From the NCBI RefSeq assembly GCF_043641665.1, contig NC_092188.1, forward strand, positions 16,017,704 through 16,081,703: a stretch of 64,000 nucleotides of DNA, read 5' to 3'. Shown here piece after piece: positions 1 through 11,441 of the stretch; the stretch's first letter is position 1; each line of letters opens with the position of its first letter. The notes under the pieces are model-generated. The model was given only the letters and a program-made list of their open reading frames with translations. It had not been told where the DNA came from and did not search any database. The stretch comes from Enoplosus armatus. Taxonomy: Eukaryota; Chordata; Actinopteri; Centrarchiformes; Enoplosidae. Made by a program: the position numbers and the translations under genes.

Positions 1-2782
1 TTGAAACATTTTGCCATCAAATGAATCCTAAATCAAATGTTTGTGAAATTTCCCAGTATAAGTGGAATCTGTAACTGTTTTTCAGGCACGCAGGCAATCT
101 TTCCTAACACGTGTTTCCCTGGAATTATTAAATGAAAATGGATGTTTTAAAAACACATCACAGAAATATCCCCATGTAATCTATGTTACAAAACGTTATT
201 TAGACTCATGGTGTTAAAAGCAGTTTGTTTGAGTAATTTATCCTCAGCTTGTGGCTTTCTCTTTCTCTAATTTAACTGTAACTTCAGAGTTCACAGAAAG
301 TGCCAGTGGGTTGCAGCACCATGGGTAGTAAAAGGGCTGTTTTTGGTCCCTACAGATCCCCTTTCTCTTTTATGCAGCAGTCCATCTGCTTTGGAAACTT
401 CACAAGATGCTTCCTCTTTGACAACACACACACACAAACATACAGAGAAAAGATGAAAGAGGGGATGTAACTTCTCTCCCAATTATTCCCTATACATTCA
501 TATACACACACGCGCACATATACATACATACAGCACATACACACACACACACACACTGTACTTGGAGGCCCTCTTCCAATTACTTTTGATATATCCATAC
601 AATATGTCTGACCCATATATTCTATGGCATGTTTTTCATATGCACCACATACATTGCACGTATGTGCACGTATATACACACACATAAAAGCTTTGACGTA
701 TCCAGAAATTCAGTCTCCTGCACATGCGTGCACAGAGGGTCATGCCTGTAGTTCAGAAACTATGTGAAAGTAGGTTAAAGCTGACATGTTGTTGTTTAAA
801 GGATTGTGTAGGCTGTCTATTAAAGCCAAGCATATACATGTACATCCACATGTGTGCAAGCACAACATTCGATGTGCATGCACACATGCATGTATTTAGT
901 GTAAACATGCCTGAGAGAGAATATTTGCATATCCAAGTGTGTGTGTTGGGTTATCATCCATGATGATGATGCTACCTGCCAAAACACCCACGCGCCACGT
1001 CAACAGTTGTTGCTCTAAATTAAGCTGCTTAATTACTGCAATTAAACTCTGCATGTGGTGTTTGTGCACGAGTTATGGTGTGTAAATGTGTGAGAAGTTC
1101 TGTGCTGGGGATTGAAGGAGGGCTTGTGTGTATATGTGTATTAATATGTAGCTGCTTGTGTCTGTGAAAATGTTTATTTCCTGCATGCCTGTGAATCAAA
1201 GATTAGCAAAGATCAAGAATTTCAGTGAGAGCTGTTGAAGACAAACCTAAAGAAAAATGGTGAGAATCTTTGCAGAATTTCTTCATATTGGACAAGCTGT
1301 GATTATTCTTTCATGTCGGCTAATGTCTGTCATATGTCATGCAAGGGTGGATAATATTCACAGAATGAAAAGTGCACCAGTATAAACTGTGTTGTAGGTA
1401 AACTCTGTCATTTCAGTAATCCTGTAAGTGGTATTTTTTTGGAAATACAGCTAAAATTGTTTTGTTTTACATGGAAACCGGCATCAGACAGGCCAGACAC
1501 TGTGGGAAAAGTTGAATAAATGAAGTGGTAAAAAGTGGTAAAGTGACATGTGTTAACTTGTTATGTAGGGATGTTTCCTTGTAGGCAGGGATGTAAATAA
1601 ATTAAAACAATGATTATATAGTGTATACTATTGGAATTTTTAAATGAGTGTCATGTGAAAGTTTAGAATAAGCACTAGCAGATTTAGTTAGTGGTCATGT
1701 GATGTAGACAATGGCAAATGATTAATCTTAATACAAGTAGTACAATTATCCCACAAATTTCTTAGATACCATGCAATATTTCTGTATCCCTCTTTCTCTC
1801 CCAACAAACCTTTTCTCCTCTTCATCCAACCTCAGCAGACACAGACTCCCACCTTTCTCTCTTTCCCTCCAAATTCATCATTACATTTCTCAAGTTGCTG
1901 TTGTTGACATCTGCCCCAGAATGTTTTACTGTCTAGTGGTGGGTGGGAGGTTTACTGTGGAGGCAGAGAGCCAGAGGGGATTGGCTGATGGGGGAGAATA
2001 GGGGAGGGACTAATGGGATTGAAGGTCAGACAGGCCTTCCAGTCAGTGGCACTGTAAGAAAGTGTTTCATGGTTATACATGGTTATATGTAGATGAGGTG
2101 TGTGTACGTGTCCTGGATGTGTGTGTCTGTGCGTGTTCTCTCCATGTGATGAAAAAATGAATCCTTTCTTGAAAAGGCTTTGGTTTAAATTTAGATATTA
2201 TTTATAAAGATCAGTGTAGAGTGTTTGTGTTGCAAGGCAGAATACACATCCCTCTAAGAGTGTCTTAATTTGTTGTCTGATACATATTCATAATGGTCAA
2301 ATGAATTGATAGCTCGAAGCAGCAGATCACTTATGCATGTGTCTATATCTTAGTTTTGCTTGTTAAAAGGGTATATGTTGTCATGTGTGAGGTCATGTTC
2401 TCTAGCGAAAAAAAGTCCTTTATATGTAGTAATATTATGTGCTAGCTAGCAAAGTGCACTACATGTCCACTACTGGATATATGCTGTTGATTTCATTGCA
2501 TGAAAATATGTAATTCTTGATACCCATTTGCCAGCTCTGTTTTAAAATGATTTGGTTCCACTGTCTACCTGGACAAGAGCAACCTGTTGTGCTGATTAAT
2601 ATTTTTTAGTAGCAGAATATGAGGCATATATTTTTGGTTTTTAGGTAGTCAGATGAATATTAATGGACAGCATTAAAGTAAACGCAGTACAAAGTATTTT
2701 ATGAGATCTGTTAAGTCATTGAGTCAAAGAGCGAATATGCTCAAAGGGATTTTAGCTGTTATTGCTGTACATGAGGTCATGC

Positions 2783-3143
2783 ACATTCTGATTGGTTGCA
2801 GGGGCCTAATGTCTAATAGATTACAGATTATATGCACATAAAGATGATCCTATTATGCTGCATTAAATCCTTATTTTCCATGACATAAAGCAACACATGG
2901 CTAAGCATGTTGTATACATTAAGCAGCCATGATGCGTGTGTGCTTATTTTTTAAGGTATATCAGCCATAGACATAAAGCCTGATCAGACCGTCACATTGA
3001 AGTATATTAAAAATCCAAACAAAGTATAATTGACCAATATTAGAATTGTAAGTATTGCCTAATTTTAAAAAGATTAAGAACATTTGTAAGTTAAAGTACC
3101 AAATAAAGTCTTGAGTTGAGTTTGAACCAAGTTCACTGTGTCC

Positions 3144-3178
<35 letters not shown>

Positions 3179-3299
3179 GTAACATGCTTAGCCATGCATT
3201 GACTTGTGTTGTGGAAAATACGATTTTAATGCACCTTAATAGGATCATCTAATCTATAATCTGTTAAACATTATAGCCTGCGGCAGCCAATCAAAATGT
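2783..3299. mobile_element. Long inverted-repeat (foldback/MITE-like) element
   Basis: The left arm (about 2783-2914) is matched by the reverse complement of the right arm (about 3178-3299) along its whole length. Two exact blocks anchor the match: AGATGATCCTATTA (left at 2851-2864) and CATGGCTAAGCATGTT at the inner end of the left arm. By eye roughly four in five aligned bases agree, apart from one gap of about 11 bases. Both arms begin at their outer ends with ACATT(C/T)TGATTGG. The 263-bp spacer ends in a (TG)n tract at 3147-3175. No target-site duplication was recognised and no coding sequence fits. It could be a non-autonomous DNA transposon, or an inverted duplication of ordinary sequence; the transcript would fold into a long imperfect hairpin. 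Confidence 0.65.
3147..3175. repeat. (TG)n microsatellite
   Basis: Pure TG run of 29 bases inside the spacer of the inverted-repeat element. Confidence 0.95.
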
Positions 3300-5138
3300 A
3301 TATTGTGCCAAAGAGATTAAGATAAGTAGGAATACTGCACCCATATGTGTAGGGTAGGGATGGAGGGGTAACTTGTAATGCGTGTATTCATGTACAACCC
3401 ACATACAGTACAGACTTAGACGCAAACATACATGCACTTATGCATATAAATATATAAACAGTGTATTTTTGGGTATGCACACATACATGATGGAGTTGTC
3501 TGTAAAACTATAGAATGTTAGGGATGTCCCTTCTCAATAATTAACATGAGGGGCAGAGCATTGGTCACACAGTGAGTGATTCGAAAATGTGTTAGTTTAG
3601 AGTTCATGTTCAGTTTATGTTTGTTAGGTTAGCAAGAATCCAAAAATCCATATTTTACCAAATTTTCCAAATTACAGTACTTTATATAATAAGTCAACTA
3701 TCCTTTCGAAGTACAATGACCTTGATATTTCAGAATAAAGCTAATAAAAGTTGTGATTAAAGCCATTATGTGCAGAATTTGAAAAGTGTGCTGTATGCCA
3801 CTGTGTTTTTCCTCCTTTCCAAAAATTCTTATACCTCTATTTCTCCCATTGATAACAGCATTGATGTTAGGTGTGAGTTTTTTCAGTCTTTTTTTGTGAT
3901 AACAATAAATGTAAGCTAGGATATGTCCACCCAGAGAAAGTAAATTCTTTTGCAATTTCTCGTATCTATAATATCTTATTGGGAGAAAACACTGATCAGA
4001 TAGAATAAACAGAACAGATTAGAATAAATAAAATAAAATCAATATAATGATAAAACTCAGTTTTCATTTTCATTTCCAGTCAATTTTTAATGGAGGTTAT
4101 GACAAAAGCTATTTTTGAAATTGAACTTTGTTACCTTAATTCTTAAATTAATTAACAATCATCCTAGGTAGTATTCAGTCAGCTTGACTGATTTTATGTA
4201 TGCCATGCATATGTGTAGGCATGTGCTATTGAAGGAATCAGAGCCAGAATGTACCAAGTAATAAAAACGAGCATGACATGAAAATGTGTGGTCATGTTGT
4301 GCCGCTTGTGTGTCTCATTTATGATTTAAGACCCTTTTACCGTTTCAACAGTGGCTTTCAGTAAAGCTCCCAATCACCTGAATCAATTGGTTCTGTCACG
4401 CGTCTTCAAAGCAACCACTTCAAAGCCCTCATCTCTTTTCTCCTCCCACTCTTCCCATCCTTTAATCCAGAGGCGGAGCAGTGACACAGGGCCATAACAA
4501 AGTATATATGTAAACACTTTAATGATATATGGAGGTCTGCTACAGTATATGCTAGTGTGATTTTAAGGACTGCCGCATCTACTGTAGGCATTGTTGACAT
4601 GGCAACAATATCATATAAGTGATGAATGAAAACTATATAAATATTTTTCGCCAAAACTGTAGAACAACATATAATTGCATCTCACATTAATGTTTACATT
4701 TGAAAACGTTTGATTTTAGCTTCCTGTATGACTAAATTCAGGTCTTTATAAGGACACTACTAGAAAATAAAAACTTTTTATTCCTTGTTTAAGTACATTT
4801 GGGAATCCCAAATAGATCAGTCTTCCCATCCTTGTCGGCAGAGATACTCTCACCCTCTCCTCGATTTCTGGGTTGGGGCTGGTTTTGGTTTTTTTTGTTG
4901 TTTTTTTTCATTTATTCATTTTGTTTTGGATTCTTTGTTTGCCTTTTACTTTTTTTCTTATTGATTTAAGAATATTTACAAGACAATTAAGAGCTCAAAG
5001 TGGTAACATTGGCCCAGCAAAACTAAATACATATAAACGGAAATTGACTTGAATTCATCCTGTAGACAGAGCAACAGAGCACCACATTTACAGCTCTGTT
5101 TTCAGTTCAGGTTATGGGGCTCGCTTAGGAAAACCCAT

Positions 5139-5140
<2 letters not shown>

Positions 5141-5203
<63 letters not shown>
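5141..5203. repeat. (AC)n microsatellite
   Basis: Pure AC run of 63 bases; open frames on both strands here are only His-Thr or Val-Cys repeats. Confidence 0.97.
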
Positions 5204-5207
<4 letters not shown>

Positions 5208-8068
5208 GACAGCAAACAAGTATTTGGCAGAGATTTGGAGTGATGATTGTTTGATATGTGTATGGCATTTGTCAGACATGCTGATGATGTTATTCTTGGA
5301 CAAAGACAAATGCAGCTTAGACATACACACAGCTGTTTCCTCTTGTGCGTGCATGCTCTCTCTCTCTACCTATCTATAGCCCCACCCCTAAAAGACAGTC
5401 TATACTTACTACATGGGCCCCACCTCGATCTCATCTTGTGCATGAGTTTAACTGAGACCGGACAATCGGCTCCCAAAAATGTTTTTTTCTTCAGCTAGTT
5501 AAAGGAACCACTGGCCCACAGATTCTATGAGTATAGGCGCATCACAGTACATCATATGTGCACAGATGGCACAGAGACGGTATAATACCTGATACCTGAA
5601 ACACCGGAAAACAACATAAAACCCACTGCTGTGAGAAGTAGAGACGATGGTTACACACTGATACATACCAGCATAGAGAAAAACAGCACTGCAGTGGCCG
5701 AGTGGCTTGCAGGAGAGCTCACAGTTACAGCACCCTAAATATCACTCTGACAAAACACTCAATACAGAGTGAGTCGTAGAAAATCGAGAGACATCTTGCC
5801 GATAGAAATGAATGAAAGAGTTCAGAGAAAATTACAATAGTTATAATTACAACTAGAATCAGTTCTCTTTCAAATCAAATATCTTAAGATATGAGTGGAA
5901 AATTCTGTTCTTGCAACTGCATCCATAAAATGTTTTGACTCAAACGTAGCTTAACCATGTCATGTTATATTCTACTTCAGTACACATTAAGAACAAATAT
6001 TACTACAATTGCAGATGAACATTTAATATCCAGACTACCCATGTAACACAATATAGCACATTGACCACACACGGTCCAGACATATACTCGATTTCGACTT
6101 CTTCCTGTCCTGCCCTCTTTCCATATGCCATTTTGGTCACTCCTACCTGCGCTGTTTGCAGTGCTGTGTCAGAGTTCAGTGAATGTTAATAGCTTTTAGG
6201 AAAAGTGTCCTACTCCCCACCCTTGTTTATAACTACTCTGACATCAAACTACACTATAAGGTGACATGGAAAAAAAGAGTTTGGTGAAGGGTTTCTAATA
6301 TGAACACATACAGGTCAAAGCAGAATGGAAGCTTGATTTTATTTCAAGAGATACAACTTTTACATTTTTCTGTTAATAACAGTAACAATAACACATTATG
6401 ACTATTCATATTGTATTGATGTGTCGAAAGTCTTCTAGTTGTCTCCCTTTGACATCAGGGCCAGAGGTCAGGGTCAGCTACAGAACAGCACCTGTTAAAC
6501 CGGTACACGCTCATTGTCTTGCTTGACTAGACTGCCTTGAATTCACACACTGAAAATATGAAATTGTCAAAATATGGTGTCTGCTTCACATTTGGCTTAC
6601 TATGTTGGTTTTAAAGGTCTTCATTTTCACAATTACTGCAGGTTTAAAGCACAATATTAAAAGCAAAAGTAATTATTTGTACATTATTAGATTTAATAAA
6701 TGTCCTTTTGCAAAATACTCCAGTGGTGATGGGTTTTTTTGTAGTAATCTTGACATATCTGATACACTGACACATTTCAGTCCTGCACCACCACGACCCC
6801 TGTCTCCACTGCACACATACCAAAACCAAAGGAAGCAGCTGTGTAGTGTGTATCAGAGCAGATAGAGAATGGAGAGCAAGCGAACATTTCCTGATGAAAC
6901 GAACACTTTCTCTGTGTCTTTGGCCAACAATAACACCATTGGCACACCTAATACAAAAGGGACCAAGAAGCAGGCCAAAGGGGCAAATTACTGGGCAGGT
7001 TATTGAGTTTATCTGGAGATCTATGTAGGACTGTGGCCTTGAGTATACACCTGAGACTTTTCCAAAGCAGCGCCTGGTTGAAAACATAATTAACACTGGA
7101 ATCACAAGAGGTATTTAATACCAGACAATACACAAGCTTACCAACTTGGCAGCATTATGTGTGTGGAATTACAGGAATGTTGTTTTGGAAGGAACCAATT
7201 TAGCTCCTAGACCAATTGAATGCAGGTCAGGCCCTGTATTAGGAGACAACTTGGCCAATATTATTCGGGGACAGAGCTGTGACGTAGAAAGTGATGCTGC
7301 TGGTTTAGTGGGTGTTGGAATACATTCACTCCTGGGATGCAGATGATGCAGGCAAGGGTTGGACCTTGGCAGAGGGATTGGCATAATTCAGTCCAAACAA
7401 GCTGACATAAGCTGCCCTGGGAATTTGCTGTCACCACCTTCCTTCAGGCTAAAAAGATGAAAGATGTGACACAGATTATGTTGAAAAGATAGACTGCAGC
7501 AAATCAACCATGGTATTAATGTTGCTAAACAGAGATACTCTTTCATTATGAATCAATGGTAGTTGAAGATAACATGTATCTGCATAGAGCTTGACCTCCA
7601 GGTCCTCCTTAAGCTCTTTAGTGGCCAATGGTAGATGGTAGCTCTTATCTATCTGGTCTGTGAAGGGAGGCATTGCTAAAACAGAGCCTGCATTCTAAAT
7701 CAAATAAATTGAATGAGTTAATAAATGATAAAGAACATTTAATGAACTAGGCTATTACTGAGCATTGGACCAAGGTGAAATATGCTTTGGATTAATTGCA
7801 TACTGAGGCAAATTAATATCACATCCTGAATGCATTCTTGTATTGTGTGTGTTTAGCCGTTAGATCTGATCACGTGTGATTGATGGATGATTTTGATGGT
7901 GTTTCTAGACGTGGCTTGCTCCAGAAATCATTAGTGCATCTTAATGCCAATGATGATGAGCTTTGGAAAGTCTTTCACTCTGGACAATTATACTGTCATC
8001 ATCTTTAATCTATCTGGCCTCTGCACGCTTTTAAACACACAGTTTTACTCTCTCTCTCACTCACTCAG

Positions 8069-8069
<1 letters not shown>

Positions 8070-8119
<50 letters not shown>
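8070..8119. repeat. (CA)n microsatellite
   Basis: Pure CA run of 50 bases, preceded by a short TC run at 8049-8058. Confidence 0.97.
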
Positions 8120-8123
<4 letters not shown>

Positions 8124-8589
8124 GTCCAATTAGCCAAACACCATCTTTACTCTCTGAATGACCACATGCATCTTTCTGTCTGTCTCTGCACAGCTAATGA
8201 TAATGATGGCTGTGTGGTTTTCGGTGTGTTTGTGTGTGTCGGTGTGTACTTGAGTTTGTGCCCCTGCAATTGCAAATGTATTCCTGTGTGCCTGCATGAT
8301 ATGATATGTCTTAACACATAGCTTAAGCAGACACTCAACCATTTCCAGACCTACAGCCAAATGACAGTTAGATCATTAAGCTCTCGCAGTGAGCGTTGCT
8401 CTAATTTAGCATGAAGTTGGTAGATCGTCCCCTCTTGCTGTCTGTGACCTTCACATTCCTTGAATGCACGTTTATAAGATAGATATTTTTAATATTTATC
8501 AGTGACTGTCATGAGCTGGGTTCTGCCAAAGCCTTGGAGCATTTAGGCAATGACAACAAGAGACTCCTAAAGGTAATGAAATGATAATA

Positions 8590-8847
8590 CTTAAGGGAAG
8601 CTGCTATGGTGTTGGGGGAGCTTTGTTGCTTGGGCTAGCCAATGTGGTAAAAACCACACCCATATTGATCAATTTATCCTCAGGGATGAGATTGTGTTTA
8701 AAGAGTGTTCTGATAATAGCAGAAACTGGAGGTCTGAATCAAGTAGCTCCCCCAGGTTTCAGTCTACAGGCTTTGCATTCACTGCTGACAGTAGGTTGGG
8801 TTATTTTGAATGCACTGAATGGAGTATAAATGTGAAATTCCCTTAAG
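8590..8847. mobile_element. Candidate small TA-flanked element with 10-bp terminal inverted repeats
   Basis: CTTAAGGGAA at 8590-8599 is exactly reversed as TTCCCTTAAG at 8838-8847, and both ends are flanked outside by TA (8588-8589 and 8848-8849), the target duplication typical of Tc1/mariner-type insertions. The inside (258 bp in all) has no recognisable protein; an 82-codon open frame spans it. A 10-bp repeat can arise by chance, especially since CTTAAG is itself a palindrome, so this remains tentative. Confidence 0.3.
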
Positions 8848-9204
8848 TAATAGCTATAGTCACAGTAAAGAACCCCCTCTTGGGTATTGTAGTGTGTATA
8901 CAATAGTTACCATAAGAAGGCGTATATGTGGGCACAGTATGTATGTGTGGCAGCTCTTTTTTAAAGTTCATAGCTAGGCAGTCATTCAAAAGCAGTTTTA
9001 AATGCTTTGATTGCTGTAATTCTCTAATTGAAATAGTCTTCAATAATAACAACTAGCCAGTGTCATTTCTTCAAACAAATTACTTTTGCTGCTTGCTACC
9101 AGAGATATTGAATGCATCTGTAAGACCAGTTGGATGAGCAATACTTCAGCATTATTGATTACATTATGTTAAATTCTTGTTTTTGTGTGTATATCTCTTT
9201 CCAG

Positions 9205-9371
9205 AGGGAGTGTGTGAGATCTGGCTGACGAGTGAGGACACAGGAGCTTATGGCAGAGACATAGGGACAGACCTGCCCACATTGCTGTGGAGATTGGTGG
9301 AGGAGATTCCTGAAGGGGTCATGCTGAGGCTGGGAATGACCAACCCACCATATATCCTGGAACACCTAGAG
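9205..9371 (+). CDS. cdkal1: CDKAL1 exon A: radical SAM domain, first visible exon
   Basis: Internal coding exon of the threonylcarbamoyladenosine tRNA methylthiotransferase CDKAL1, which adds a methylthio group to t6A37 of tRNA-Lys(UUU) at the ER membrane using SAM and two 4Fe-4S clusters. Reading codons from 9207 gives 55 residues, beginning [20 protein letters not shown] and ending [10 protein letters not shown]. These are nearly identical to human CDKAL1 as I remember it, and the LRLGMTNPP stretch is the usual methylthiotransferase 'R-x-TNP/TSP' region. The exon lies downstream of the CxxxCxxC cysteines, which are not in the window. It begins with two bases of a split codon after TTTCCAG and ends on a codon boundary before GTATGC (phase 0). 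The acceptor reads CCAGAG, so a second AG lies two bases on. Using it would shift the frame relative to the first AG, so I take 9205 as the start. Confidence 0.95.
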
Positions 9372-9711
9372 GTATGCACAGATCACCCATTTTACCCCAA
9401 ATTACTGTCAGAGATAATAATACATCACTGATAAATAAAACTAAAATACTTAGGCACGTTTCCTTTTCACCGTTTTGTTTTTGTCCCTATTGTCTCTTGT
9501 GCTATCCCTTTCTGTAAACAAATAATATTGCTTTGCCTAGATTTAATAAACTAGATGCCTTTCTGTTTTGCTTACCAAGCAGTTTAGCTGCAGAGCTCAT
9601 ACACATTCATTAGTGCTGTTCATTCTCTTCTTTCCCTAATGAGTCAATTAAGGACCATTGTGTCCTCTTTAGCAACCTCATTTTATCAGTCATTATTGTC
9701 TTCCCTAATGG

Positions 9712-9727
9712 AACAATGGACATTGTT
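9712..9727. promoter_or_regulatory. Inverted pair of SOX-like motifs
   Basis: AACAATG at 9712-9718 and CATTGTT at 9721-9727 form a perfect inverted pair with a 2-base gap. Each half matches the SOX-family HMG-box core (A/T)(A/T)CAA(A/T)G. A third SOX-like core (CCATTGT) lies at 9655-9661. The pair sits in a local direct repeat: TTCCCTAATG occurs at 9632-9641 and 9701-9710, each followed by GGAC(C)ATTGT. Binding is inferred from motif only. Confidence 0.3.
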
Positions 9728-9730
9728 ATC

Positions 9731-9780
9731 CCTTCTCTCTCTCTCTTTCTCTTTCTATCCCTCTCTCTCTCTCTCTCTCT
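9731..9780. repeat. CT-rich simple repeat
   Basis: Interrupted CT run on the plus strand directly before the hairpin at 9786. Confidence 0.9.
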
Positions 9781-9785
9781 GTTTT

Positions 9786-9816
9786 TGCATGTCTGTCTCT
9801 GTCTGACAGACATGCA
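9786..9816. other. Short perfect hairpin (12-bp stem, 7-base loop)
   Basis: TGCATGTCTGTC at 9786-9797 pairs with GACAGACATGCA at 9805-9816 across a 7-base loop. It adjoins the CT-rich repeat at 9731-9780. The stem is too short for a normal microRNA precursor. Confidence 0.5.
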
Positions 9817-10439
9817 TTTTCTATAATTTAAATTAGATGTTTTTAAATTAATTGCTTCTGGAAGTGTTAGGGTAACAACATATTATAACATGTTATCACC
9901 ATTTTCCACCATCAATGGACAATAGACATATCTGGCTTGCTTTTAGACAAATCAACTTAGAGAGAGGAAAGGAATGCAAAACTGAATGGCAGAAGGGTGC
10001 GTTGGATGCAGAGGAGATATTTACTGAAACATTCCCCTCATTTGTCCAAATTATTTGGATAAATAAAGTAGGAGGCTGAAGAAACATTAACGTATCTGTT
10101 TTGTGGTCAGTCTGGTCTGTCACAATTCCATTGTTATCAAAATCAATATAATCCAGACAGCAGGATGCAACTAGGATTTTCTCCATGTGGTTACACCATG
10201 TGTGTCCATGTGATTGCTGTGAGATTTGTGTATTTATTAGGGTTGTGTGTTTGTGTTAGTGTGTGTTTGAGAAAGAGAATATATACTTTTAGGTACAGCT
10301 ATTGGCCCACCATGTGTAACCTGTAAAATTACCTGATTTTCCAGGAAGTCAAAGATTGTAGTATACCTTCAAGGTAGTTTTTAACAATAAAAATACACAT
10401 TTATGGCCCTTAAAATGTCACTTTGTGGGCACATGTGTT

Positions 10440-10720
10440 GTAGCTGGGCTCCCGGCTCTACTCCGTGTTTCTCTGGCGGAGTGCCGGTACGTAGCCGTGG
10501 CCAAGTTGTTTATCACGGTTAATGTTACTATTCGTACACCCTAAATATCTGTTTAAGCTCTGAATACAGCACAGTTATCGGCAGGTACATTTATTGTGTT
10601 TGCTGCCACTGCAGAGAAATAAATCTTGTTCAAGTATAACCCTTTCCACCTTTCAGTTTTAGCGCAACCAGCAGCTTTGAGTGAGAGGCACAAACTGGGG
10701 CTGCAGTTAGCTAGTGTTCT
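10440..10720. other. CpG-bearing patch in an otherwise CpG-poor intron
   Basis: About six CpG dinucleotides fall within roughly 55 bases around 10450-10503 (for example CCCGGC, GGCGGAGTGCCGGTACG and AGCCGTGG), with several more to 10670. The flanks are AT-rich with few CpGs. There is no convincing open frame or TATA/initiator arrangement. It could be a young inserted repeat that has not yet lost CpGs, or an unmethylated regulatory element. Confidence 0.3.
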
Positions 10721-11215
10721 GCTTTTTATAAGTGGTAACTGGGGGAATTAGTAACTATTTTAGCCTTGTTTTTCCTCTTACTGGAATTTGCAGGCCTTTT
10801 ACGAGAAAGGAGTGAAATTGAATAGGAAGATTTTGGGTTAAAGTGATGAAGACACAATTCAGGGATTTGCTTCCTCTGATTGTTTTTTTGGTTCGTAACA
10901 CTCATTGTGAACCATGTATTACTGTAGTTTGCTTGCCTTTTAGCATTCCCTGTCTCATCCCTGAGGAAAATAGTTAAGAAAGAGAGGAGAGAAATAATAT
11001 GGAGAAAGTGAGGACATAGAGGGCTGAAATAGGGTGATGGTAACCTAGAAAACTAAAATGAAACAAAAGTGAGAAAAAAAGCCAGTGAAGTTCTCAACAG
11101 ATATATTTTTTGAATCAAACAATCAAGGAAGATTGGAGATCATAGATGGATGAAATGAGGGCAGAAACGAAAAAAATGGGGATGAAGGCCCGGGGATAGG
11201 GATGAGGGGTAAAAG

Positions 11216-11393
11216 GGAGTGGGAAAGTGCTGTGGGAAGCAGCAATGGAGGTTGTAATTAACCAGGGGTTAATGGAGGTGGCTAATTGTCCCCCACATGT
11301 ATAGGTAGGCTTTCTGCTTGGCTACATTACAATTAAAAAACCACCCTCCTAATGATAGGGAATAACAATTAACTGATAATTAGAAATATACTA
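11216..11393. promoter_or_regulatory. TAAT-rich block, candidate conserved enhancer
   Basis: Seven homeodomain-type TAAT/ATTA cores fall in about 160 bases (GTAATTAACC, GGTTAATGG, GCTAATTGTC, ACAATTAAA, CTAATGATA, ACAATTAAC, GATAATTAG). The sequence is complex and non-repetitive. This texture is typical of vertebrate conserved noncoding elements near developmental genes, but conservation cannot be tested from one sequence. Confidence 0.3.
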
Positions 11394-11414
11394 GGACGAC
11401 ACACTAGCTTGGTC

Positions 11415-11441
11415 TGTGTGTGTGTGTGTGTGTGTGTGTGT
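11415..11441. repeat. (TG)n microsatellite
   Basis: Pure TG run of 27 bases. Confidence 0.95.

Larger units (their letters stand above)
1..9204 (+). other. cdkal1: CDKAL1 intron (3' part; 5' end outside window)
   Basis: I see no exon here. I looked for codons matching the part of CDKAL1 just before the first visible exon (the CxxxCxxC iron-sulfur segment and the helix after it) and found none. The stretch holds (CA)n/(TG)n tracts near 3.15, 5.14 and 8.07 kb, a long inverted-repeat element at 2783-3299, a candidate TA-flanked small element at 8590-8847, and otherwise AT-rich unique-looking sequence. The intron ends in a pyrimidine run with TTTCCAG at 9204. The open frames here, up to 153 codons on the minus strand at 6644-7105, match no family I recognise. 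Confidence 0.8.

Noticed and set aside
5690..5715. tRNA A-box-like string (GTGGCCGAGTGGCTTGC)
   Set aside because: Resembles the start of a Ser/Leu tRNA, but no B box (GGTTCGA-type) follows at the right distance and no acceptor stem pairs.
6644..7105. 153-codon minus-strand open frame, the longest in the window
   Set aside because: No recognised domain, composition unlike a folded protein family, overlapping frames on both strands, and no splice or promoter context. It lies inside a CDKAL1 intron. Likely chance.
1..9204. Search for the CDKAL1 exon carrying the CxxxCxxC motif
   Set aside because: No matching codons with splice borders were found; the exon must lie upstream of the window.
9786..9816. 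Hairpin as a microRNA precursor
   Set aside because: The stem is only 12 bp and the flanks do not extend the pairing; a normal precursor needs a stem of about 25 to 35 bp.
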